Part shown: in pieces, positions 55,258 to 64,000 of the stretch
Layout of the letters: each line of letters starts with the position of its first letter
Numbering within the stretch: the stretch's first letter is position 1
NCBI RefSeq assembly: GCF_003014615.1
Contig: NZ_PYGI01000007.1
Span: 88,812-152,811, forward strand
Source: Marinobacterium halophilum
GTDB taxonomy: Bacteria > Pseudomonadota > Gammaproteobacteria > Pseudomonadales > Balneatricaceae
DNA length: 64,000 nucleotides
Direction: 5' to 3'
Notes under the pieces: generated by a model
What the model was told of the DNA's origin: nothing
The model's input: only the letters and a program-made list of their open reading frames with translations
Database searches by the model: none
Translations under genes and position numbers: made by a program

Positions 55258-55281
55258 GGCTGCCTGTTCTGGGCAGCCTTT
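55258..55281 (+). terminator. Weak intrinsic terminator after ndk
   Basis: GGCTGCC-N7-GGCAGCC is followed by only three T residues. It lies 9 bp after the ndk stop and 26 bp before rlmN, so part of the transcription may read on into rlmN. Confidence 0.5.
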
Positions 55282-55306
55282 CACTCCAAACGAGTAACAC
55301 TACGAT

Positions 55307-56440
55307 ATGTCTGAGACCCCATCCAAACTCAACCTCCTGGGACTGTCTCCGGCCAAGCTGGAAGCCTTTTTCGAAGCTCAGGGCGAGAAGCGCTTTCGCG
55401 CCACTCAGGTCCTCAAATGGTTGCATCAGCAGGGTGCCTCCAGCTTTGACGAGATGACCAACATCAGCAAGACGCTGCGTGCCAAGCTAGCTGAGGTAGC
55501 CGAGATTCGCGAGCCGGAAATTCTGCTCGACAAGACGTCAAAGGACGGTACCCGTAAATGGGTTATTCGCATGGATGGTGGTTCGGCAATCGAGATGGTG
55601 CTGATCCCGGAAGGCGATCGCCGCACCCTCTGTGTATCTTCCCAGGTCGGCTGCTCGCTGGACTGCAGTTTCTGCTCCACCGGCAAGCAGGGTTACAATC
55701 GCAACCTGTCTACGGCAGAGATTATCGCCCAGTTGCGGGTAGCTATCCGTGCCTTCGGCCCCTTTGATCCCAACGAGCGTCGCGTCAGTAACGTGGTCTT
55801 CATGGGCATGGGCGAGCCGTTGATGAATTTCGACAACGTGGTCGATGCCATCCAGTTGATGATGGATGACAACGCTTATGGTCTGTCCAAGCGTCGCGTG
55901 ACCTTGAGTACGTCCGGTGTTGTACCGGCTATCGATCGCCTGCGTGAAGTGAGTGATGTGTCACTTGCTATTTCATTGCATGCGCCAAATGACGCACTGC
56001 GCGATACGTTGGTGCCGATCAATAAACGTTATCCGATCGAAGAGCTGATTGCTGCGTGCAACCGTTATCTTGATGGGCTTAGCGATAAGCGTGTGATCAC
56101 GATTGAGTATACCTTGATCGAAGGTGTTAACGATCAGCCGGAACACGCTCGTGAGCTAGTCAAGGTGCTGCGCCAGGTTCCCTGTAAGCTGAACCTGATT
56201 CCGTTCAACCCTTTCCCCAACTCCGGCTACAGCCGTCCCAGTGAAGCGGCGACCCAGCGCTTCAAGGATGTGATGCTCAAGGCGGGCATTATCACCACGG
56301 TGCGCCGTACCCGCGGTGACGACGTGGATGCCGCCTGTGGGCAGCTGGTCGGGCAGGTCGAAGACCGTACCCGTCGTAGCCAAAAATACATTCCTGTGGT
56401 ACAAGAGGAGCCTGCTCACGGAAAGACTGACAGGGTTTAA
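55307..56440 (+). CDS. rlmN: Dual-specificity RNA methyltransferase RlmN
   Basis: This radical SAM enzyme methylates C2 of A2503 in 23S rRNA and A37 in some tRNAs. It has 377 residues. The [4Fe-4S] motif C-x3-C-x2-C is at Cys116, Cys120 and Cys123 ([15 protein letters not shown]). The second catalytic Cys is in [11 protein letters not shown] near the C-terminus, and GMGEPLMN binds SAM. It is first in a run with pilF and rodZ. Confidence 0.98.
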   Translation: MSETPSKLNLLGLSPAKLEAFFEAQGEKRFRATQVLKWLHQQGASSFDEMTNISKTLRAKLAEVAEIREPEILLDKTSKDGTRKWVIRMDGGSAIEMVLIPEGDRRTLCVSSQVGCSLDCSFCSTGKQGYNRNLSTAEIIAQLRVAIRAFGPFDPNERRVSNVVFMGMGEPLMNFDNVVDAIQLMMDDNAYGLSKRRVTLSTSGVVPAIDRLREVSDVSLAISLHAPNDALRDTLVPINKRYPIEELIAACNRYLDGLSDKRVITIEYTLIEGVNDQPEHARELVKVLRQVPCKLNLIPFNPFPNSGYSRPSEAATQRFKDVMLKAGIITTVRRTRGDDVDAACGQLVGQVEDRTRRSQKYIPVVQEEPAHGKTDRV

Positions 56441-56449
56441 GGGGGACGA

Positions 56450-57229
56450 GTGAAAGGCTTCAGCTTGGTTTCGTTGCTGCTTGCGGCAGCGTTGGTGTCC
56501 GGCTGTGCGTCACAGTCGACTGGTTCTGTTGGTGCGCAACGCGGTGAATCCGAAGAAGCCGTGGAAGCCTACACTGGTCTGGGGCTGCAATATCTGCAGG
56601 CGGGTAACACCGTCAATGCCAAGATGTCTCTGCAGCGGGCACTGTCAATAAATGATGATTATGCGCCGGCCTACAACGCAATGGCGTTGGTGTTCCAGGT
56701 TGAGCAGGAATATGGTCTTGCTGAAGATTATTTCCGCAAGGCAATAGCGGCTGATGCTGATTCTGCCATGGTGCATAACAATTTCGGTGCCTTCCTGTTT
56801 GCTCGTCAGCGTTATCAGGAAGCCTGTGAAGAGCTGAATCGAGCGACCCTTGATCCTTTCTATCAGCAGCGTGCCCAGGCATTTGAAAATCTGGGTCGCT
56901 GTTATGCGCTGCTTGATCGTCATGACGATGCAATCGGCGCATTCAAACGTGCGCTTGCCATTAATGGCAATCGTCCTGTTGCTTTGGTTGAGCTCTCTGC
57001 CCAGTTACTGAGGCAGAACGACCACGCCATGGCCAGTCGCTATTTTGAACGCTTCCGGCAGCTGGTTGATAACAGGCAGGTTGAGCACTATCCGAAGAGT
57101 TTGTGGCTGGGCATTCAATTGGCCAGACTTGATCGCAATGTATCCCGAGCGGCGACCTATGCTTTGCTGCTGAAGAATATGTTCCCCCAATCGGAGGAGT
57201 ATCGTCTTTACAAGGAGAGTGCCCAGTGA
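56450..57229 (+). CDS. pilF: Type IV pilus biogenesis lipoprotein PilF (PilW), TPR protein
   Basis: This outer-membrane pilotin localises and assembles the PilQ secretin of type IV pili. It has 259 residues, a GTG start with GGGGGA, a lipoprotein signal with lipobox LVSGC (Cys19 region) and about five to six TPR units (AYTGLGLQYLQAGN, APAYNAMALVFQVEQEYG, AMVHNNFGAFLFARQRYQEA). The position between rlmN and rodZ is the Pseudomonas arrangement. Its stop overlaps the rodZ start. Confidence 0.94.
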   Translation: MKGFSLVSLLLAAALVSGCASQSTGSVGAQRGESEEAVEAYTGLGLQYLQAGNTVNAKMSLQRALSINDDYAPAYNAMALVFQVEQEYGLAEDYFRKAIAADADSAMVHNNFGAFLFARQRYQEACEELNRATLDPFYQQRAQAFENLGRCYALLDRHDDAIGAFKRALAINGNRPVALVELSAQLLRQNDHAMASRYFERFRQLVDNRQVEHYPKSLWLGIQLARLDRNVSRAATYALLLKNMFPQSEEYRLYKESAQ

Positions 57230-58170
57230 GTGACGAGTCATTAGCTGTACTACCTGACGCAGTATTTCCTGATCGTATATTTACCGATGCCCGAGAGCGT
57301 CTGGGGTTGAGTGTTGATCATGTCTGCCGCCAGTTGCATCTGCCGCAAGACGTGATCAACGCTATAGAGAAGGCTGACCTGCAGCACCTGTCTGACCCGG
57401 TTTTTGCCCGTGGCTACATTCGTTCCTACGCGCGCTTTCTCAGGTTAGATCCGGAACCATTGATACAGGCCTATAACCAGCAGACCGGCAATTTGTCGAC
57501 TACCGGTCGCGTCAAGGCGATTGGCACTGTATCCGTCTCGCCGGGCCGGGGGCAGGGGCATCCGTTACTGCGGTTTGGATCCTGGCTGTTTCTGTTGGCG
57601 CTGGTTGCGGTCAGTATCTGGTGGTGGCAGGCACAATACGGCTTTGATGCCGATGAGCGAGCCGAGCTTGATCAGGCACCGGTTTCAGTGGAAACCAGTG
57701 ATGGTACAACGCTGGTATTACCGCAGTTGGTTGAACCTGAGTTTGATGACATTGCCGATAGCGTTGCTCCACCTGTGGTGACTGCTGATAATGAGGCCAC
57801 AGCGCCCGTTTCTGAGCCAGCAGCCATCGCCGCGGATTCAGAGTTTGGCGTGGAGCTGGAAGTAACTCAGGCGTTGCAAGTTGTTGCCGAGCCTGAATCT
57901 GAGCCTGAGTCAGCGTCTTTGGCGCAGCCCGGTACGCTGGATCTGAGTTTCTCTGCTGACTGCTGGCTCAGCGTCAAGGATGCAAGCGGTCGAACGTTGT
58001 TTAGTGGTGTCGCCGAAGCGGGCAGTTCACTGGCTCTCGACGGTGTCGAGCCTTTGGCGATTGTTGTAGGGCGTGTGAGTGCAGTGGCCCGTATGGCCTA
58101 TGCCGAGAAGACGATAGATCTTGCTGCAATCAGCAAAAATAATGTGGCCCGCTTGAGCCTCCCGCTGTAA
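57226..58170 (+). CDS. rodZ: Cytoskeletal protein RodZ
   Basis: This bitopic membrane protein links MreB to the cell wall. It has 314 residues, a GTG start overlapping the pilF stop, and a cytosolic HTH (about 15-85; [27 protein letters not shown], then [10 protein letters not shown]). One membrane helix lies at about 120-138. A Glu/Pro/Ala-rich periplasmic linker and a C-terminal DUF4115 beta domain ([24 protein letters not shown]) follow. In related genomes ispG comes next; here hisS does. Confidence 0.93.
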   Translation: MSDESLAVLPDAVFPDRIFTDARERLGLSVDHVCRQLHLPQDVINAIEKADLQHLSDPVFARGYIRSYARFLRLDPEPLIQAYNQQTGNLSTTGRVKAIGTVSVSPGRGQGHPLLRFGSWLFLLALVAVSIWWWQAQYGFDADERAELDQAPVSVETSDGTTLVLPQLVEPEFDDIADSVAPPVVTADNEATAPVSEPAAIAADSEFGVELEVTQALQVVAEPESEPESASLAQPGTLDLSFSADCWLSVKDASGRTLFSGVAEAGSSLALDGVEPLAIVVGRVSAVARMAYAEKTIDLAAISKNNVARLSLPL

Positions 58171-58205
58171 CCCTATTTTTCAGATATGACAGGAAAGCTG
58201 ACGTT

Positions 58206-59474
58206 TTGACAAAGATTAAAGCCATTCGCGGCATGAACGACATTCTGCCGGATCAGACACCGGTCTGGCAGTATCTTGAAGCCACCATCAAGCGCGTAGT
58301 AAGCGAATACGGCTACTCCGAGATCCGCATGCCGATCGTCGAGCAGACTGATCTGTTCAAGCGCTCTATTGGTGAAGTCACCGATATTGTCGAAAAGGAA
58401 ATGTATACCTTTGACGACCGTAACGGTGAAAGCCTGACCCTACGTCCGGAAGGAACGGCATGTTGCGTGCGTGCCGGTGAAGAGCATGGGTTGCTGTACA
58501 ACCAGACGCAACGTCTGTGGTACACGGGCCCCATGTTTCGTTACGAAAAACCGCAGAAGGGACGTTATCGTCAGTTCCATCAGGTGGGTGTCGAAGCGTT
58601 CGGTATGGCCGGTCCAGATGTGGATGCCGAGTTGATTTTGATGACTGCGGCATTCTGGCGTGAACTGGGTATGAGCGACGCTGTGACCCTGCAGCTGAAC
58701 TCGCTCGGCAGCAATCAGGCGCGTGCGGCCTATCGTGATGCGCTGGTGGCCTATCTGCAGCAGCATTTCGATCAGCTGGATGAAGACAGTCAGCGCCGTC
58801 TCGAGAGTAATCCTCTGCGTGTTCTGGATAGCAAGGATGAAGGAACGCGTGCCATTCTTGAGCAGGCACCGGTGTTAACGGACCATCTGGATGAAGAGTC
58901 TGCGAGTGACTTCAAGGCGTTATGTGACATGCTGGATGCAGCGGGCGTGCGCTATGAGGTTAATCCCTACCTGGTGCGCGGCCTGGATTACTATTGCAAG
59001 ACCGTCTTCGAATGGGTAACGGATAAACTGGGTGCTCAGGGAACCGTGTGTGCCGGTGGACGTTATGACGGGCTGGTTAAGCAGTTGGGCGGCAAGCCGA
59101 CACCTGCGGTCGGGTTTGCCATGGGGATTGAGCGTCTGATCCTGCTGCTGGAAACGCTCGAACTGGTACCGGCTGCAGCGCGACAGACATTTGATCTCTA
59201 TCTGGCGGCTGAGCACAAGGGTATCCAGGCCGAAGTGGTTCTGCTTGCGGAACAGTTGCGTCGTGCAGTACCCGGGATGCGGGTTCGAGTGCATTGCGCC
59301 GGGTTGAAGAATATTGCAACCAAGGCTCGTCAGACAGGAGCCGCGGCCATCGTGCTGGTCAAACGCGTGGAAGACGACAGTATCCAGGGCTCGCTTTGGC
59401 ATCACGACGAAACCGAATATGATGTGTCGCCGGAGCAGCTGATTGAGCGCCTGCGCACGCTGTTCGGTAATTAA
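58206..59474 (+). CDS. hisS: Histidyl-tRNA synthetase
   Basis: This class II aminoacyl-tRNA synthetase has 422 residues. The start is TTG at 58206, supported by the family N-terminus [16 protein letters not shown] and AGGAAAGC upstream. Motif 2 ([13 protein letters not shown]), the histidine A loops [15 protein letters not shown] and [14 protein letters not shown], and motif 3 ([14 protein letters not shown]) are intact. The gene follows rodZ by 35 bp. Confidence 0.97.
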   Translation: MTKIKAIRGMNDILPDQTPVWQYLEATIKRVVSEYGYSEIRMPIVEQTDLFKRSIGEVTDIVEKEMYTFDDRNGESLTLRPEGTACCVRAGEEHGLLYNQTQRLWYTGPMFRYEKPQKGRYRQFHQVGVEAFGMAGPDVDAELILMTAAFWRELGMSDAVTLQLNSLGSNQARAAYRDALVAYLQQHFDQLDEDSQRRLESNPLRVLDSKDEGTRAILEQAPVLTDHLDEESASDFKALCDMLDAAGVRYEVNPYLVRGLDYYCKTVFEWVTDKLGAQGTVCAGGRYDGLVKQLGGKPTPAVGFAMGIERLILLLETLELVPAAARQTFDLYLAAEHKGIQAEVVLLAEQLRRAVPGMRVRVHCAGLKNIATKARQTGAAAIVLVKRVEDDSIQGSLWHHDETEYDVSPEQLIERLRTLFGN

Positions 59475-59518
59475 GAGTATCCACATCCATCGTGGTAACA
59501 GAATAATCAGGAGTTAGC

Positions 59519-60181
59519 GTGGCTGAATTACGAACGGAAGAAGAGCAGCTGCAGGCATTAAAGGGCTGGTGGCAGGAAAACGGCAAGTCACTGGTGTTGG
59601 GTGTAGGTCTGGCGGTTGCGCTGGTGCTGGGCTGGCAAGGCTGGCAGGCGCGTCAGGAGCAGCAGTCGGCCATGGCATCTGCTCTGTATCAGAACCTGAT
59701 GGAAGCAGCTCAGCTGCAGTCTCGGGATCTGGCCGATGATGCGCAGTATGCGACCGCTCAGCATTTGGCCGATCAGCTGAAGAACGATTTTACCGATACC
59801 ACATATGCACGTTATGCGGCACTTATTTTGGCCGCTTTGAATGCGCAGCGTGAAGATTTCGATGCGGCTCGTACGGAGCTCGACTGGGTATTGGCTGCTT
59901 CCGAGGAACAGGACAGCATCCGTCGCATTGCAACTCTGCGCAAGGCTGCAGTGCTGCATCAGCAAGCGGCGACGGATGAAGCCGTTGCCTTGCTGGAAGC
60001 TTTGGGTGCGGCGAGCTTCGAAGCTGAAAAGCAGGAGCTGTTGGGTGATCTTTACCTGGCTCTGGGGCAGCATGATCAGGCACGTAATGCCTATGATGCA
60101 GCGCTGCTGGCCGCTGGTGGTGCTGCGCAGCGCCCACTTCTGAAACTCAAGCGGGATGACTTGAGTGAGGTGAACTCATGA
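59519..60181 (+). CDS. yfgM: YfgM-family membrane-anchored TPR protein
   Basis: This ancillary SecYEG-translocon chaperone has 220 residues. The N-terminus is cytosolic, one anchor lies at about 24-42 (KSLVLGVGLAVALVLGW), and a TPR-rich periplasmic part follows. The start is GTG with CAGGAG. It overlaps bamB by 4 bp (ATGA), indicating coupling; the pair is conserved next to hisS. Confidence 0.93.
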   Translation: MAELRTEEEQLQALKGWWQENGKSLVLGVGLAVALVLGWQGWQARQEQQSAMASALYQNLMEAAQLQSRDLADDAQYATAQHLADQLKNDFTDTTYARYAALILAALNAQREDFDAARTELDWVLAASEEQDSIRRIATLRKAAVLHQQAATDEAVALLEALGAASFEAEKQELLGDLYLALGQHDQARNAYDAALLAAGGAAQRPLLKLKRDDLSEVNS

Positions 60182-61335
60182 AACAGAGTGTCATATTCAA
60201 GCGCTTGCTTGCGGTGGCGGTCGTCGGTGCGAGTCTGTCCGGTTGCGGTATGTTTGGCAGTGACGATACCGTTAAGCCTGCGGAGTTGGTGTCGTTTGAG
60301 CAGGAGCAGCAGCTGAAAGAGTTGTGGAGCCTCAAGATCGGTGGCGATCTGGGCGAGAAGTTTCATCAGTTCAGTCCTTCCATTGATGGTGACCGCATCT
60401 TTGCCGTCAGCGCTGAAGGTGATGTGCTGGCTGCCTCGCTGGAAACTGGCGATGTTGCGTGGCGCAAAGAACTTGATGTTGAAGTCATCGGTGGCGTCGG
60501 TGCTGGTAATGGGCTGGTTGTACTGTCTACGCTCAGCGGTGAAGTGGTTGCCTTGTCGGCACAGGATGGCAGCGAGCAGTGGCGTTATCAGGCTTCTTCG
60601 GAAGTTGTCAGTCCAGCACAGATGAATGCCGAGATCGTGGTTGTGCAGCAGCTGGATGGCAGGGTGACTGCGTTGGATCTGGTAACAGGTTCACAGCGCT
60701 GGAGCTATGATAGCCAGATTCCGCGGTTGAGTCTGCGTGGAACCGCTTCACCGATCGTGGCGGCTGATTTGACGCTGGCCGGTTTTGCCAATGGCAAGCT
60801 GATTGCGCTTGAAAACCGTACCGGTCGCCCGGTCTGGGAGCAGCGGATTGGCCTGGCAGAAGGGCGTTCCGAGCTTGAGCGCATCATCGATATAGATGCC
60901 CAGCCCTTGATCTATAATCGACTGGTCTATGTTGCCGGTTATCAGGGGCGTTTGGCTGCTGTGAATCCGTCCAATGGCCAGTTGGTTTGGGCGCAGGACC
61001 TGTCCAGCTATCGAGGGCTTGCCGGTGGCTTTGGTAATGTCTATGCGGTGACGGCGGAAGACAGTTTGCAGGCGTTTGATGCCCGCAACAGTGCGAGTGT
61101 ATGGCGTCAGGATGCATTACAGAACAGAAGGCTGACTGCGCCGGTCATCTTGGGTAATAGCGTGCTGGTTGCCGATGCGGAAGGTTATTTGCATGCATTG
61201 TCACAAGTCGATGGTCATTTTACGGCACGTCACAAGATCAGCTCTGCCGGTGTGCAGAGTGATCTGTTGGTAAAAGATGATGTACTCTACGCGTTGAGTA
61301 ATGATGGCCGTTTGACGGCGTTGCAGCTACAGTAA
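60178..61335 (+). CDS. bamB: Outer-membrane assembly lipoprotein BamB
   Basis: This beta-propeller lipoprotein of the BAM complex helps insert outer-membrane proteins. It has 385 residues. The lipobox is LSGC (acylated Cys near 22). It has eight repeats of PQQ-type blades (for example GDVLAASLETGDVAWRKEL and GRVTALDLVTGSQRWSYD). It is coupled to yfgM. Confidence 0.97.
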   Translation: MKQSVIFKRLLAVAVVGASLSGCGMFGSDDTVKPAELVSFEQEQQLKELWSLKIGGDLGEKFHQFSPSIDGDRIFAVSAEGDVLAASLETGDVAWRKELDVEVIGGVGAGNGLVVLSTLSGEVVALSAQDGSEQWRYQASSEVVSPAQMNAEIVVVQQLDGRVTALDLVTGSQRWSYDSQIPRLSLRGTASPIVAADLTLAGFANGKLIALENRTGRPVWEQRIGLAEGRSELERIIDIDAQPLIYNRLVYVAGYQGRLAAVNPSNGQLVWAQDLSSYRGLAGGFGNVYAVTAEDSLQAFDARNSASVWRQDALQNRRLTAPVILGNSVLVADAEGYLHALSQVDGHFTARHKISSAGVQSDLLVKDDVLYALSNDGRLTALQLQ

Positions 61336-61356
61336 TCAAAATCGAATCTATTTTCG

Positions 61357-61389
61357 CGGCGGCCTCTGTTTATTGACAGAGTGCCGCCG
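61357..61389 (+). other. Hairpin between bamB and der
   Basis: CGGCGGC-CTCTGT / ACAGAG-T-GCCGCCG makes a 13-bp stem with a single bulge and a 6-nt loop. It is followed by GTTGCTTTCC, not a clear T-tract, so it may attenuate or stabilise rather than fully terminate. Confidence 0.45.
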
Positions 61390-61412
61390 TGTTGCTTTCC
61401 AGGTGAAACCCT

Positions 61413-62846
61413 ATGTTACCCGTAATCGCTTTGGTTGGTCGCCCCAATGTTGGCAAGTCGACCCTGTTCAACCGACTGACCCGTTCGCGTGATGCGCTTG
61501 TCGCCGATTTGCCCGGTCTGACCCGAGACCGTAAATATGGAGAGGGGCGTGTCGGTGATTGTGACTATATCGTGATCGATACGGGAGGGATTTCCGGTGA
61601 TGAAGCAGGCATTGATCAGCGCATGGCAGAGCAGTCACTGTTGGCGATCGATGAAGCCGACATTGTTCTGTTTCTGGTAGACGGTCGTGCGGGTCTTAAC
61701 CCGGCCGATGAAATGATCGCGAATCATCTGCGCCGTCACAACAAGGAATGTTGGCTGGTGGTGAACAAGACTGATGGTCTTGATCCCGATATGGCAGTGG
61801 CTGATTTCTACGCGCTGGGTATTGGTCAGCCACTGGCGATTGCGGCCGCCCATGGCCGTGGCGTGTCGAATCTGATTGATGAGGTGTTGGCACCCTTTGT
61901 GCCAGACGAGGATGAGCTGGCGGCCGAGAAGGTCCGCAAGCATGACGACAGTATTCGCATTGCGATTATCGGCCGCCCGAATGTCGGTAAATCGACGTTG
62001 GTTAACCGTATGCTTGGCGAAGACCGTGTAGTGGTCTACGACGAAGCAGGCACTACACGTGACAGCATTTATATCCCTTATGAGCGTGATGGGCAGAAAT
62101 ATACGCTGATCGACACGGCGGGTGTGCGTCGGCGCAAACACATTACTGAAGCGGTTGAAAAGTTCTCGATCGTTAAAACATTGCAGGCGATCAAGGATGC
62201 GAACGTTGTTATCAGTGTGATCGACGCAAGTGAGGGTGTGACCGAGCAGGATCTCAGCATGATGGGATTTGTTATTGATGCTGGTCGTGCATTGGTGGTG
62301 GCGCTGAACAAATGGGACGGGATGAGCAGTGATCAGCGTGCGGATGTGAAAGTTCAGGTCGAGCGTCGTCTTGAGTTCGCTTCATTTGCGCGTTTCCACT
62401 TCATTTCTGCATTGCACGGTTCAGGGGTCGGTGACCTTTACGGCTCGGTTAATGAAGCGTTCGATTGCGCCATGGCTAAGTGGTCTACCAATCAGCTGAC
62501 TCGCCTGCTGGAAGATGTTGTTGCCGATCACCAGCCGCCAGCGATCAACAATCGACGCATCAAGTTGCGATACGCGCATCAGGGTGGCTCCAACCCGCCA
62601 ATCATCGTGGTGCATGGTAATCAGACAGCGGCGTTGCCGGGGTCATACAAGCGCTACCTTGAGAATCGTTTCATTCGCTATTTGAAAGTACGGGGTACAC
62701 CCATCCGTTTTGAGTTCAAAACCAGTGACAACCCGTTTGCAGGACGTAAGAATACACTGACGGCCCGTCAGTTGGCGAAGAAGGAACGTAGTCGTCAGCA
62801 CATCAAGACGCTGAAGCACAAAGCAAAGAAAAAGACGCAGCGCTAA
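61413..62846 (+). CDS. der: Ribosome-assembly GTPase Der (EngA)
   Basis: This double GTPase is needed for 50S subunit maturation. It has 477 residues. Two G domains each have a Walker A (GRPNVGKST, first at 9-17, second at about 187), with DLPGLTRD and DEAGTTRD as G2/G3 regions. A C-terminal KH-like domain and a Lys/Arg-rich tail follow. murI starts 2 bp downstream. Confidence 0.98.
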   Translation: MLPVIALVGRPNVGKSTLFNRLTRSRDALVADLPGLTRDRKYGEGRVGDCDYIVIDTGGISGDEAGIDQRMAEQSLLAIDEADIVLFLVDGRAGLNPADEMIANHLRRHNKECWLVVNKTDGLDPDMAVADFYALGIGQPLAIAAAHGRGVSNLIDEVLAPFVPDEDELAAEKVRKHDDSIRIAIIGRPNVGKSTLVNRMLGEDRVVVYDEAGTTRDSIYIPYERDGQKYTLIDTAGVRRRKHITEAVEKFSIVKTLQAIKDANVVISVIDASEGVTEQDLSMMGFVIDAGRALVVALNKWDGMSSDQRADVKVQVERRLEFASFARFHFISALHGSGVGDLYGSVNEAFDCAMAKWSTNQLTRLLEDVVADHQPPAINNRRIKLRYAHQGGSNPPIIVVHGNQTAALPGSYKRYLENRFIRYLKVRGTPIRFEFKTSDNPFAGRKNTLTARQLAKKERSRQHIKTLKHKAKKKTQR

Positions 62847-62848
62847 CA

Positions 62849-63709
62849 ATGGCAGAACAGAATGTGCGCAGTTCGGATGCGGCCATTGGCGTATTCGACT
62901 CGGGTGTAGGTGGTTTGACGGTGCTGAACGCGTTGCGTGCAGCATTGCCGCATGAAAACCTGGTGTACTTGGGAGACACCGCACGGGTGCCGTATGGTAC
63001 CAAAAGCGCGGTGTCGGTTATGCGGTATGCCGAGCAGGCGGTGCGTGCATTGCAAAGCCGTCACATCAAGGCGGTTGTCATTGCATGTAATACAGCGTCA
63101 GCTATGGCGCTGGAGCATCTTCAGGCAACGTACCCTGATATTCCTGTATTAGGAGTGATCGAACCGGGGGCTTTGGCGGCCTGTCGTCAAACCAGTAGTC
63201 GACATATCGGTGTTATCGCAACTGAAAGCACGACCTATAACCAGGCCTACCAGAAAGCGATCATCAACCTTATGCCTGATGCTCGGGTGCGTGCTCAGGC
63301 ATGCTCTTTATTTGTTGCGCTGGCTGAAGAGGGTTGGCATAGCGGCGAGCTGGTCGAGAAAATCATCGCAAAATGCCTTCAGCCGTTATTGGAAGCTGGT
63401 GGGGAAGGTGGTGATATGGACACGCTTGTGTTGGGATGTACGCATTTTCCTGCATTAGGTGAAGCCATAGCTAATGTGGTTGGCCCCGATATCAAACTGG
63501 TCGACTCTGCTGTTACAACGGCAGCAGCCGTCAGTGAGCGCCTGGGATTGGCTGGATTGCTTAATAAGCAGTCGCCAGCGGGTACCCTCGGCTTTCTGGT
63601 TACCGATGGGCCTGAACGTTTTGTCCGGGTGGCCAACAACTTCTTTAATGAAACAATAGCCTCTGCCAGTGTTGAGCTGGTCGATATCCAGCATTATTCA
63701 GCGACATGA
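62849..63709 (+). CDS. murI: Glutamate racemase MurI
   Basis: This enzyme makes D-glutamate for peptidoglycan. It has 286 residues. The catalytic cysteines are in VIACNTASA and VLGCTHFP. GVFDSGVGGLTVL and GDTARVPYG are other signatures. It starts 2 bp after der and is followed by rrn-type promoters. The same order, murI then an rRNA operon, is known in E. coli (rrnB). Confidence 0.97.
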   Translation: MAEQNVRSSDAAIGVFDSGVGGLTVLNALRAALPHENLVYLGDTARVPYGTKSAVSVMRYAEQAVRALQSRHIKAVVIACNTASAMALEHLQATYPDIPVLGVIEPGALAACRQTSSRHIGVIATESTTYNQAYQKAIINLMPDARVRAQACSLFVALAEEGWHSGELVEKIIAKCLQPLLEAGGEGGDMDTLVLGCTHFPALGEAIANVVGPDIKLVDSAVTTAAAVSERLGLAGLLNKQSPAGTLGFLVTDGPERFVRVANNFFNETIASASVELVDIQHYSAT

Positions 63710-63729
63710 AACTTTTTTACAGAAAAGCG

Positions 63730-63757
63730 TTGACTCCCTCGCTGGTGTCTGTAGAAT
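63730..63757 (+). promoter_or_regulatory. rrn-type promoter P1
   Basis: TTGACT (63730-63735), a 16-bp spacer and TAGAAT (63752-63757) are followed by a GC-rich discriminator (TCGCCTCC). The adjoining CGCTTGAGACGACAGG is repeated after P3. Confidence 0.8.
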
Positions 63758-63825
63758 TCGCCTCCTCGCTTGAGACGACAGGGTTCGCGAAACACTGAAG
63801 ACTCAAATGAGAAGGAAGTAAGTGC

Positions 63826-63855
63826 TTGAAACTGAATCAGTTTCTGATGTAGAAT
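63826..63855 (+). promoter_or_regulatory. rrn-type promoter P2
   Basis: TTGAAA (63826-63831), an 18-bp spacer and TAGAAT (63850-63855) are followed by TTGCCTCC, the same type of discriminator as P1. Confidence 0.75.
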
Positions 63856-63924
63856 TTGCCTCCTTGATGTCACCGGTTCGTTGTTGAAGTGCTCGGCACT
63901 GAAACAAAAAAACGAAAATAAAGG

Positions 63925-63952
63925 TTGACATTGAAATGAGACGCGGTAGAAT
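63925..63952 (+). promoter_or_regulatory. rrn-type promoter P3
   Basis: TTGACA (63925-63930), a 16-bp spacer and TAGAAT (63947-63952) are followed by ATGCGCCT and a near-copy of the element after P1 (CGCTTGAGACAACAGG). An A+T-rich run (63905-63922) just upstream could act as an UP element. The 16S gene itself is beyond the window. Confidence 0.8.
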
Positions 63953-64000
63953 ATGCGCCTCGCTTGAGACAACAGGTTCTGCCAAACGGCAGCGTTGTTC

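Noticed and set aside
1..64000. CRISPR array, insertion sequence, toxin-antitoxin or restriction system
   Set aside because: No regularly spaced repeats, transposase, or paired small toxin/antitoxin genes were recognised on either strand.

Overview
The window is chromosomal DNA of a gammaproteobacterium, probably a marine or halotolerant member of the Oceanospirillales/Pseudomonas side of the class. The signs are several Na+/H+ and K+ antiporters, a TRAP uptake system, DUF3549 and YqcC proteins, a class II DAHP synthase, the iscR-iscX / ndk-rlmN-pilF-rodZ-hisS-yfgM-bamB-der gene order, and murI lying directly in front of what looks like a ribosomal RNA operon. Species cannot be read from the sequence. 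Gene density is high and almost every large open frame belongs to a known family. There is no CRISPR array, insertion sequence, integrase, complete tRNA or rRNA gene.

Layout. 1-3.8 kb: the end of an NSS-family sodium symporter, then a Fur-boxed PepSY / DUF2271 / DUF4198 / flavodoxin-like iron module. 3.8-7.3 kb: a complete cyanate detoxification locus (cynR divergent from cynT-cynS-cynX). 7.3-10.9 kb: a periplasmic copper locus (small Cys/His/Met protein, Tat-exported CopA, CopB, cytochrome b562-like protein). 11-15.4 kb: mtgA, an NhaC-type antiporter and a Fur-boxed TonB-dependent siderophore receptor. 15.6-18.8 kb: ygiQ, a 677-bp non-coding stretch and a cold-shock protein. 18.8-24.5 kb: a LysR regulator divergent from mmsA and a TakP-like TRAP transporter. 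24.5-31.1 kb: a mostly minus-strand block with a HAD phosphatase, a plus-strand C39-like cysteine peptidase relative, a COG0523 GTPase, a small conserved protein, nfsA, an AlkB-like dioxygenase, a divergent PRPP synthetase and an AMP-phosphorylase-type enzyme. 31.2-34.2 kb: purU, a CBS protein, and an unusual DnaT-like / lambda-P-like primosome pair. 34.2-42 kb: DUF3549, two cation/proton antiporters, a K+ channel, yqcC, class II DAHP synthase and a small membrane protein. 42-48 kb: metR, argF, argD, grxD, a 2-Cys peroxiredoxin, suhB and trmJ. 48.3-54.7 kb: cysE and the full ISC iron-sulfur operon. 54.8-63.7 kb: ndk, rlmN, pilF, rodZ, hisS, yfgM, bamB, der, murI. 63.7-64 kb: three tandem strong promoters, probably of an rrn operon that lies beyond the window.

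How the parts fit. Metal handling recurs: two Fur-controlled iron loci, a copper export/oxidation locus, a COG0523 metallochaperone and the ISC machinery, next to thiol antioxidants (Grx4, peroxiredoxin). CysE supplies the cysteine precursor O-acetylserine just upstream of the IscS desulfurase. The least conventional items are a SuhB whose metal-site residues are mostly replaced, so it may survive only for its role in rRNA transcription; the DnaT-like / lambda-P-like pair with no prophage around it; the AMP-phosphorylase / PRPP-synthetase pair; and an intrinsic terminator in the leader of argD.
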